Source: Pilasporangium apinafurcum (Eukaryota; Oomycota; Peronosporomycetes; Pythiales; Pythiaceae). Taken from it: a DNA stretch of 64,000 nt. A program made the translations under genes and the position numbers. Where the stretch lies: positions 767,066-831,065 of the forward strand of contig BCKE01000001.1 in NCBI GenBank assembly GCA_001600495.1, in the 5' to 3' direction. Positions 56,845 to 64,000 of the stretch are shown here, one piece after another; the first letter of the stretch is position 1; each line of letters opens with the position of its first letter. The notes below the pieces were generated by a model. The model did no database searches and was not told the DNA's origin. It saw only the letters and a list, made by a program, of their open reading frames with translations.

Positions 56845-58320
56845 ATGGGGAAAATGCTGCCACCACCAATGCCAACGTCGGTAGCGTCAATGGCTGCACG
56901 TGAAGATGCGGAGATGCCTAAGAAGAAACGACGTACGCTTCGGGATGCCGAGCAGGAGCTAGACGAAAGCCGTCAGGCGTTGCAAGACGCCAAACGAAAA
57001 TTAATCAACACGGTGCGTATTGATCAACACCAAGGATGGAGCACTTCAAAAAATACCAACTGCTTATGTGAATGCAGGCACGAGAGAATGCGAAAATGAA
57101 GGTGTTACTGATGAAATACATTGATAAAGACGACTCGTTGCTGTGCTCGAGCCAATTGAGCGTCGCTGCAGATACAAGAGAACAAGAAGTAAGCAATTTT
57201 TGGGCTGTATCCCCTGAAATGTTTTCGTAGTACCACTTCCTTAATTGCTTAAGAGTGAATGCTGGCAGCAAGTGAGCTCGACAACGTCAGTGACGGATCC
57301 GCCATCGACACAATCAACGCTAGGAACCGACAGTCAATCGACAGCGCTGGGCGATAGCGAGGGCTCTATCTGGACGAGCGATTTTCAGGCTGATGATGGA
57401 GACAATATGCTTGGACCAGTAAGTCAGCTCAGCCAGATGAGTCAAATGAGCCAAGTCAGTCAATGGAGTGAGTTGAGCTCCACATCGAATCTCGATGAAA
57501 TCATCAATTTTTTGGAGAAACAAGACACCGTCGAGAACGAACGGTAAGGCATGACAAACTAGAAACAACTACCATGTGCAACAGTATGCACCTGTTTACG
57601 CGCATATATGCAGTATCACGACGTTACAGGCAGATTTCAAGGAGTTGCAGGCTCAGAAAACGTGTGTGCGTGTCGGTGTTGGGGTGATTTTAGTGTCGAA
57701 ACAGCACCCAAAATGCGTATTGATTGGTAGGCGCAAAGGATCCCATGGCGCGGGCAAATTCGCACTCCCAGGTAAAGCAATATACTGGTATTATTCGTTC
57801 CATAGATAGACAGAAAGAACATCTTCTTATTGACCTGGACAGGTGGTCATTTGGAGATGTTTGAGAGCTGGGAAGAGTGTGCCATTCGTGAAGTGAAAGA
57901 AGAAACAGGTGCACAGTGTTCATGTCTACACCGATGGATAATTCTGCCCTTCAAATCTGACTTGGTGTGCTTCTATCCCTTGAATTGGTCATCAGACATT
58001 GATCTGCGTAATGTCAAGTTCGCGTATGTGACGAATGACCCCATGGAAGACGAAGGTAAAGCAAGGTTGACCGTATATCAAGAAAGTTTAACGACAAAGC
58101 CATACTCATGTATAATTCTCATAATAATCAAACAGGCAAGCACTACATCACCATCTTCATGCAAGCAACGGTCGAGGACGATCAAGTGCCCAGGAACATG
58201 GAGCCAAATAAATGCGAAGGCTGGACGTGGGAACCATGGGAGAAAATATGCACGAGCGACAACATGTTTATGCCGCTTTACCATATCACACGAAGTGATT
58301 TTACTCCAGCATTCATCTGA
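56845..58320 (+). CDS. NUDT15-like Nudix hydrolase with N-terminal coiled-coil extension
   Basis: Seven exons: 56845-57012, 57078-57188, 57254-57543, 57614-57771, 57843-57917, 57996-58055, 58136-58320; 348 residues. The C-terminal 160 residues match NUDT15: [17 protein letters not shown], Nudix box [18 protein letters not shown] followed by KEETG, and HYITIFMQ with [14 protein letters not shown]15-type enzymes hydrolyse modified nucleoside triphosphates. The intron 57918-57995 is exactly 78 bp and stop-free, so unspliced messages would carry 26 extra residues. The first 190 residues hold a coiled coil ([19 protein letters not shown]), a Ser/Thr region and repeats of SQMSQ. They join the Nudix part through a good donor (gtaagg at 57544), and no ATG exists in frame for Nudix alone. 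A fusion is therefore the simplest reading. Confidence 0.75.
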
Positions 58321-58530
58321 AAAAACAAAACATCATATCATCATCACGCTCGTAGTGCTAGGTGTTTATGATATCATTCCGTTTGATTCTTCATTCATAA
58401 ATTATCTTTTTTTTATCAATCTATCTGATCGTCAGTGTAAATAGCAAACCAAACAAAAATGGGACTCACTCATTCTCTCTCTCTGTCTTCGAGAGCGATA
58501 TTTATGCTGTCACAGCTACAAACTAAACTT

Positions 58531-59955
58531 CTATTGGAAACTGGTAAGCTGTTGCATCACCAGCCAGACGAGCACTAGCAGCATCACGCCACGTACAAAT
58601 AGCACAAGTGAGTTACTCGTCGGTGTCGACAGTACTGTGTCCAACGCCAACCAGTGGAAGCAGCTTGTGCCTCGAAAACTATTGTCTTTGGTCAAAATGT
58701 CACCTGATGTCAGTAATCCCACAGATGACTCTAATTCTGATGTCTGTGAGCTTCTCGATACCACAAACGAGCCTCCTCGTTCTTTCTCTGGTATGATTTT
58801 CTGTCGAAATTGCAGTGTCACTTGCACGGGGGAACCGGCATCATGGCGATCCACACGCTCCAGTTCGACGGTCGTACAGAATTCACTCACGTCCTGCAGC
58901 AAATCTGTGATCACGAGCGTCGCAGCCGCCACTTTGATCGATCGAAAGAGACCATCGTCCCATAACGAAATCTCCAAAATGTCATGATCATAATTTGCCG
59001 GGATTTCCACAGGGATGTGCGCCCACGTTGGTTGCTTCTCGCGTCGAGCCACTTGACTTTTCCAACTTGTCCCTGTGACATTACACCGCAAGACAATAAA
59101 TGGGTTCACGGTCTTGCGCTTGCGAATAGGTCGTAGCTCTGATGTCGCGATCTGCGTCAACACAAACGCGTTTTCGCGCATGCCAATGTCACTGTGCCGA
59201 CTGTGGCTGCTTGTACTACTGCTGCTGTTACTTCTTGATAATTTATCAGTCTTGTCCGTCAGGTCAATGCCCCTCTCTCTTACAGATGGCCGCTCCCTGC
59301 AATTATTAGATGGTGAGTCGTCCACATCGACCGACAGCCGCGTCAATAACAACGGCCCTGCCTTCAGAAACTCCTGGAATGACTTGCTTGTGCGTGCACC
59401 TGGCACCAGTACGTGCGCGATGGCGCCGATCGTGTTCGGCGTCTTCCACTCGATCACTTCAGTGAACAGCGTCTGTTTGAATAGAAGACCGTGCTCATAT
59501 ACAAACTTGGATTGCCATGGACCCGACCGCGTGGGTGCGCCTTTAACGTGTAAATTGGAACTGAGTTTTGTCATCCGCGAGCCTACAAGATACGCCAAGA
59601 CGGCCGAAAGTCCTTCATGCAAGGCACCATCCATGGTCTGTAGCGTCACGTCCTTGTCGAGGAACGGCATCAACAGTGCTGCGTCGTTCTGCTTGAAGAC
59701 ACGTGCGAATCGCACATGGTTGAGTAAAAGTTGCTCAGTCTTGGGTTTTTCATCGACTGCAACGTCGTCCACAGTATTTGTTGATGTGGACGTAGTGGCA
59801 GCTGTGGGTTCAGATTCAGGAACTGGCTGTGCGTCCACAATGTGTGTTTTTGATGGTGCGGCCAGCGGCGGCAATTGCTTTCGTGATCGCTGCAGTGTGG
59901 ACGAAGATGCGATCGTGACGTCTGGACGCGCGCGCAGCTCTTCGTTCATTGCCAT
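58531..59955 (-). CDS. NTF2-like and C2-domain tail-anchored protein
   Basis: Single exon, 474 residues, ATG at 59955. After 70 low-complexity residues comes an NTF2/SnoaL-like domain (LLLNHVRFARVFKQNDAALL, DKDVTLQTMDGALHEG). A Ser-rich linker follows, then a C2 domain (NPFIVLRCNVTGTSWKSQV, PANYDHDILEISLWDDG), with an atypical acidic cluster so calcium binding is uncertain. The C-terminus ends in one hydrophobic helix (LVLFVRGVMLLVLVWLVM) and four to six polar residues, a tail anchor. It should face the cytosol on the ER or another membrane. Role unknown; lipid-linked signalling or contact-site tethering is inferred from C2 plus tail anchor. Confidence 0.75.
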   Translation of the reverse strand: MAMNEELRARPDVTIASSSTLQRSRKQLPPLAAPSKTHIVDAQPVPESEPTAATTSTSTNTVDDVAVDEKPKTEQLLLNHVRFARVFKQNDAALLMPFLDKDVTLQTMDGALHEGLSAVLAYLVGSRMTKLSSNLHVKGAPTRSGPWQSKFVYEHGLLFKQTLFTEVIEWKTPNTIGAIAHVLVPGARTSKSFQEFLKAGPLLLTRLSVDVDDSPSNNCRERPSVRERGIDLTDKTDKLSRSNSSSSTSSHSRHSDIGMRENAFVLTQIATSELRPIRKRKTVNPFIVLRCNVTGTSWKSQVARREKQPTWAHIPVEIPANYDHDILEISLWDDGLFRSIKVAAATLVITDLLQDVSEFCTTVELERVDRHDAGSPVQVTLQFRQKIIPEKERGGSFVVSRSSQTSELESSVGLLTSGDILTKDNSFRGTSCFHWLALDTVLSTPTSNSLVLFVRGVMLLVLVWLVMQQLTSFQ

Positions 59956-61520
59956 GAGCGTTTATATTTGTATTGGAGAGTGTGTGTGTGGTGATTGATT
60001 GATATAGAGGATGTGTGTGTGGGTTGGATCTCCTGTCCTGCTGTTGTTGGTAAAGGAAAGTCGTGGGCTCGTTGCCAGCACAAAAAAGAAAAAATGGAAA
60101 CCACATCCACACTGCCACTGTTTCCAATGGAATAATCAGTCAGTCAAAGACTAATGGTAAACCTGCACTCATATCCCTAAACACTTGATTGTTCCCTGGT
60201 TTATGCAGTGAGTAGGTGATGGTTAGGGGATTACTGGCAGAAACAACCTGGCTGGATACCGTTTCTAATTTTCTCACGCCGTTCTTGTATGGCTCAGGTC
60301 AACCTAAAGTGAGAAGAAATAGCAGAAAAACTGAATGATTTTGAGCGACCTGTCTCTCTTTAATATGGATATAGTGGACCAACATTGTATAGGAGCTTCG
60401 CTTTTATTGGAGCTGAACGTAAAATTAAATGTGAAGCCATGAAGAGAGAAAAACGACTACAGTGTGCAGAATCAACGTGCAATAGATATTATACATGGTG
60501 GTGTCCAATAGAATTAATTCTAAGCTCGCCCCATCAGTTTCCCGAATTCTCTTGGCAATTTCATTTTAAAAGAATGTTTGTACCACGCGAGGCATAACTT
60601 TAACTCTGGACTGGCGTTGTGAGACGTGCAACTCCTGGTAACTCTTCAACCACGACGCATTGTGGTAAGCTTCTTTGACGTTGGCGATCTCATACTCTCG
60701 CTAATCCATGTATAAGCCATGTAGCACCCAATAATTTTGATGGATGGTTTGCTTTCTTTCCTATGAGATGATTTTTGACTGGATGGCCGAATGTCTACGA
60801 GTCTATCTATCTGCAACACAGGTTAGGCATGCTTCCGTTGAACTCAACGGCAAATTGGCGTAATCGAGCTTATGTCGGCACCTACTCCCTCTGTTTAGTG
60901 ATATTTATTTATAGTCAATCTTGGGTATAATGAGCAAAAAATGTACACCAGGCTCACCGCCACCACACAACCGCTGTGTAGTTCTTCGACTTTTGATTGT
61001 GCCATAGTGCTTGCCATAAACAATTTGTTGATGGTTCATGTGCTAGGGGAAATTGGTTTGTTGAGCGTTGGCCATTGAATGGCAACGCTACATCGCGATG
61101 GGAAACAATGGGCGGGTCTCACATGACGTTCAAGGATAACAACTGCATAATTGTAGAGCTCCAAGGATTTGCCACGTTTATTCACGCCATGCACAAGTGA
61201 TGCTATCGCCAGTAAATCCACTGTTAAAGCAGATATTCACAGCATACGTCATACACATGAATCACGATGCTAATACATTTATGAATTAAAGCTGTTGCAC
61301 TCTTCCTGGATGATTGCTCCCTGCCAAGTGACTAATGACAAGTGATGCGATTGAATATGATGCAAGCATCGGACTGACACAAACGTAAGCAAGTTGTCAG
61401 TACCGGAAACCTCCTCTTAGGTACGATGTAAAATCAATAAATCCAATAACATATATAAATTTAGAGAACTTTCACCAGCATCAAAAATGAACCTATATTC
61501 ATTTAAAGAGATAATGGTCA
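59956..61520. other. Gene-poor intergenic region, 1.6 kb
   Basis: It holds the promoter of the C2 protein gene on the left and the 3' flank of the coiled-coil gene on the right. Open frames of 60-70 codons on both strands (for example 60385-60597 and 60997-61200) have no conservation or exon partners. GT-rich runs at about 59980-60020. No gene supported. Confidence 0.4.
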
Positions 61521-62645
61521 TTATTCTGGGGATGTTTGACAAGATGCCACCGTCTTCTTCAGTGAGCAGCTCTTTTCCAAGAGATCTAATGCATCCAAGA
61601 TACGCGTCCAATTCTCATTATGCGCAATGGCTTCAGGCACGTAACCAAATTTCTTCTTGATCTCGACGCGTACGAGCCGCAAGTATTGTCGGATTTCGGC
61701 CAGTAGCAGTCGCATGTGGTCCACTAGCCGCCGTTGATGCGTGGTTTGCTCCACGTACACCGTGTACCAGTGTGTCATCTCCTGCTGGACGTGCGCATTC
61801 ATCTGCTCCAACTGCGCAATCTTCTGCGTAGTCTGTTGTTCTTTCGTGGAAGAGGGATAGGCGGTTGTTTCGTCTTGTTTGATAGCATGAACTTGCTGTC
61901 GTAGCTGTTCGAGCTCGTTGTGCTGGACTTCATAGAGCGCCGCTTTCTGCTGCTGCTGTGCAAATGTTTCTTCGACGTGTTCATGAAACCATTGCAGGCA
62001 CTTTTCTGAGATGGCTGTAAGCACTGCGATCATCGATGTTGCACTATTATCTTCCTTGTTATCCAATGATTGAGATAATGCGCGAGTTTTGATCGCTGAT
62101 GCATCATTCATTTCATGGAGATCTGTTGCTAGAATGTGTGTAGACGCCTCATTTTCTGAAGGATTATGTGCTTTCGCAGCAGTATCAATACTCTCACGAA
62201 TCCCCACGAGTTTCTCCAAATGAACACGAAACAGATCACTCACGGCTTGCAAATAAGTTTCTGCGGTCTCTTGTCGCCGCTTTAGTTCGCTACATTTCGA
62301 ACGTAATTTTGTATTTTCCTTCTCCATAACGTCAATACTACCAAGCAGCAAACGCTCTTTCTCCTGCAGCGATTGCGCCGCTTCCTCCAGCTTGACCCGC
62401 TCCTGAAGCGTTTCCTCTACAGTGTTAAGTTGTTTCTGCAGTTGCGTCGCGTGGCGGATTTTCCGCTCGGCTTTGCTACGGAGCGGTGCCAGTTTCACCA
62501 TATGCCGTACAGCGCGTTCCTTCCACTCGAGCAACTCCTTGACCTGGAAATGCAAATGCCGGTTCTCTTCGCGCAGCTGATAGTTCTCCTGCTCCAAGTA
62601 CATCAACGGCTGCCATTCCAGCAGCACAGACGCTGCCATGGCCAT
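61521..62645 (-). CDS. Coiled-coil protein, 374 aa
   Basis: Single exon; the first ATG is at 62645 (MAMAASVLLEWQPL). The frame continues upstream only through a gtg codon in a donor-like gtgagt, so an upstream exon is possible. Almost the whole protein is helical coiled coil: YLEQENYQLREENRHLHFQV, LQKQLNTVEETLQERVKLEE, and ETFAQQQQKAALYEVQHN. The C-terminal 80 residues (RRLVDHMRLLLAEIRQYLRL, KKKFGYVPEAIAHNENW) look more structured. No motor, EF-hand or membrane segment. Candidate centrosomal, basal-body or cytoskeletal protein by shape only. It is divergent from the mastigoneme-like gene, 151 bp apart. Confidence 0.75.
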   Translation of the reverse strand: MAMAASVLLEWQPLMYLEQENYQLREENRHLHFQVKELLEWKERAVRHMVKLAPLRSKAERKIRHATQLQKQLNTVEETLQERVKLEEAAQSLQEKERLLLGSIDVMEKENTKLRSKCSELKRRQETAETYLQAVSDLFRVHLEKLVGIRESIDTAAKAHNPSENEASTHILATDLHEMNDASAIKTRALSQSLDNKEDNSATSMIAVLTAISEKCLQWFHEHVEETFAQQQQKAALYEVQHNELEQLRQQVHAIKQDETTAYPSSTKEQQTTQKIAQLEQMNAHVQQEMTHWYTVYVEQTTHQRRLVDHMRLLLAEIRQYLRLVRVEIKKKFGYVPEAIAHNENWTRILDALDLLEKSCSLKKTVASCQTSPE

Positions 62646-62796
62646 CGTGCTCCCAGATGAACTCGTTCGTAATCTATAAATGAGCCGTTTCGTTGAATTC
62701 AAGCTTGAACCGACGCGTCGTTGTGCACGTATGAACTCGAAGTATGCCTGCAATCGTTTACTCACCTAGTAACGCGGTTTGCTACAAAATTGGGCA
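62646..62796. promoter_or_regulatory. Short divergent promoter region
   Basis: Only 151 bp separate the starts of the coiled-coil gene (minus) and the mastigoneme-like gene (plus). If the coiled-coil gene has an upstream exon, the two would overlap here. Co-expression during zoospore formation would be a reasonable idea but cannot be seen. Confidence 0.4.
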
Positions 62797-64000
62797 ATGT
62801 GGCTGCTACTTCCTTGGTTTTGCTTGTCTTTGATCAGTACGCTTTACTCATCGTTCCTACAAGTGAGCGCATTCAGCTGCGATGGAACTTGCAGTGGTCA
62901 TGGTGCGTGCGATCGCTCGACAGGCATATGCTCTTGCTTTCCTGGATACATCGGTGTGACCTGCAAGTACCGCTCGTGTCCGTACGATATTGCCTGGGTC
63001 GATTACGCATCGGACACGGATGTAGCACATGGACTGGCCGAATGCTCTGCCATGGGGCTCTGCGACCGATCGACCGGCACATGTAAATGCAATTCCGGAT
63101 TCGAAGGCAACGCTTGTGAACGTATGTCCTGTCCGACGTGCACTAATGGCCGCTGTATCAGTATGCGTGAGGCCGCTGCAATCCAGGACAACACAAATTT
63201 CTTTGTTGCTACCACGTACACTCTCTGGGACGCCGACAAGATCTTTGGGTGCCAATGCGACAATGGCTTCTTCGGCTACGATTGCTCGCAACGAGCGTGT
63301 CCCAAAGGTGATGATCCGATGACGACTGGCCAATTGAATGAAGTACAAAATCTTGTCTGTATCTGCGATGGCTGTACTGGCACGTTCGCGCTCACGTTTC
63401 GAAGACGCACAACCGTCAATTTATCACCAAATGATGATGATGTGGCTCTAAAAACTGCACTGGAGGCACTTGATACGATCCATGGAGTTACGGTCTCACT
63501 CTCTGGTTTGGCCACGACGCTGTGTAGTGCTTCGGGGGTGACAATTTCCATCGAGTTCACAAACAACCCGGGTGATCTGCCGGACCTCCAAGTCCAAGAC
63601 CGACTCACAGGCGGCAATTCCGACCCATCGGTGACCTTGTCAGCCACTGGAGCGGTCCAAGGCACCCGGGAAGAAGTATATTGTTCAAACCACGGCTCCT
63701 GTGATACATCGACCGGTTTGTGCACGTGCCAGGTCGGATTCAGCAGCAGCAATGGCGCGAACAGCCCTGGGGCATTAGGCGACTGCGGCTATGGCACTCC
63801 CACTTTCTGTCCCACAACTAGCAGTGGTATTTGTAACGGCCAAGGTACCTGCAGTAATTATCCGAACTATCAATGCACTTGCAACGCTGGCTTTACAGGC
63901 TACGATTGTTCAAAACGCACATGTCCGTCCGGGATCGCCTGGTTTGATGGCGCAACTGCCCCCAACACCGCGCATGCGATGGCTGTCTGCTCCAACAAAG
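62797..64000 (+). CDS. Mastigoneme-like (flagellar hair) EGF protein, 3'-partial
   Basis: The ATG at 62797 opens a frame that runs off the window (401 codons seen). It starts with a clear signal peptide (MWLLLPWFCLSLIST). EGF-like units follow: CDGTCSGHGACDRSTGICSC, CPYDIAWVDYASDTDVAH, CSAMGLCDRSTGTCKC and CERMSCPTCTNGRCISM. Later come CSNHGSCDTSTGLCTC and CPSGIAWFDGATAPNTAH. The spacing CPxxIAWxDxAxxxxxAH-xxxCSxxGxCDRxTGxCxC is the signature of stramenopile mastigoneme proteins (Ocm1/Sig1 type), which build the tripartite hairs on the anterior flagellum of zoospores. An Ig-like or filamin-like segment (about 63390-63660) lies between EGF groups. Secreted through the ER; Cys-rich, so disulfide-bonded. 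Likely expressed at sporulation (inference). Confidence 0.85.
   Translation, partial: MWLLLPWFCLSLISTLYSSFLQVSAFSCDGTCSGHGACDRSTGICSCFPGYIGVTCKYRSCPYDIAWVDYASDTDVAHGLAECSAMGLCDRSTGTCKCNSGFEGNACERMSCPTCTNGRCISMREAAAIQDNTNFFVATTYTLWDADKIFGCQCDNGFFGYDCSQRACPKGDDPMTTGQLNEVQNLVCICDGCTGTFALTFRRRTTVNLSPNDDDVALKTALEALDTIHGVTVSLSGLATTLCSASGVTISIEFTNNPGDLPDLQVQDRLTGGNSDPSVTLSATGAVQGTREEVYCSNHGSCDTSTGLCTCQVGFSSSNGANSPGALGDCGYGTPTFCPTTSSGICNGQGTCSNYPNYQCTCNAGFTGYDCSKRTCPSGIAWFDGATAPNTAHAMAVCSNK

Noticed and set aside
1-64000. CRISPR arrays, rRNA, retroelement or virus-derived copies
   Set aside because: No spaced direct repeats, no rRNA-like stretch, and no reverse transcriptase, integrase or capsid-like coding seen.

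Overview
The window looks like a gene-dense piece of an oomycete (stramenopile) nuclear genome. Evidence: short GT-AG introns of about 58 to 108 bp, closely packed genes on both strands, an oomycete-type bZIP/START-like regulator, a FYVE-GAF-START-like protein, and at the right edge a secreted EGF-like protein with the cysteine pattern of stramenopile mastigoneme (flagellar hair) proteins. Base composition looks moderately AT-rich (by eye, not computed), which suits lineages such as Albugo better than GC-rich Phytophthora; the genus is inference. One ambiguous base (n, near 22660) and one apparent frameshift point to draft sequence. No virus copy, retroelement, rRNA, CRISPR array or convincing tRNA was seen.

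Layout. 1-16 kb: a 5'-truncated JAMM deubiquitinase, an unknown protein, a bZIP/START-like regulator, a FAR1/MULE-type zinc-finger protein, RIO3 kinase, and an EF-hand/WD40 protein. 16-29 kb: an unknown protein, a second RIO3 that has lost its catalytic aspartates, two paralogous AAAP amino-acid transporters around a NatC subunit (NAA38) and a PH-RhoGAP-like protein, and a six-exon unknown gene. 29-41 kb: a giant protein of eleven tandem calcium-sensor modules, then four single-repeat PQ-loop (SemiSWEET-like) membrane proteins. 41-48 kb: DFRP1/ZC3H15, a five-exon 130-residue coiled-coil gene, a Cys/His cassette protein, and a FYVE-GAF protein. 48-64 kb: a gene-poor 2-kb stretch, a TKL kinase, STT3, DNA ligase I, a Nudix hydrolase with an N-terminal extension, an NTF2-like/C2 tail-anchored protein, a coiled-coil protein, and the mastigoneme-like gene running off the edge.

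I rebuilt exon structures by hand from GT-AG sites, reading phase and family conservation. In every spliced gene except the EF-hand/WD40 one, which needs one base removed, the exon lengths sum to a whole number of codons. Themes are local duplication (RIO3 pair, AAAP pair, PQ-loop quartet, EF-hand modules), core eukaryotic functions (ribosome maturation, N-glycosylation, DNA replication, N-acetylation) and signalling. There is no sign that the genes form one pathway. The features most worth a second look are the PQ-loop quartet, the eleven-module EF-hand giant, the RIO3 pseudokinase and the Nudix fusion.
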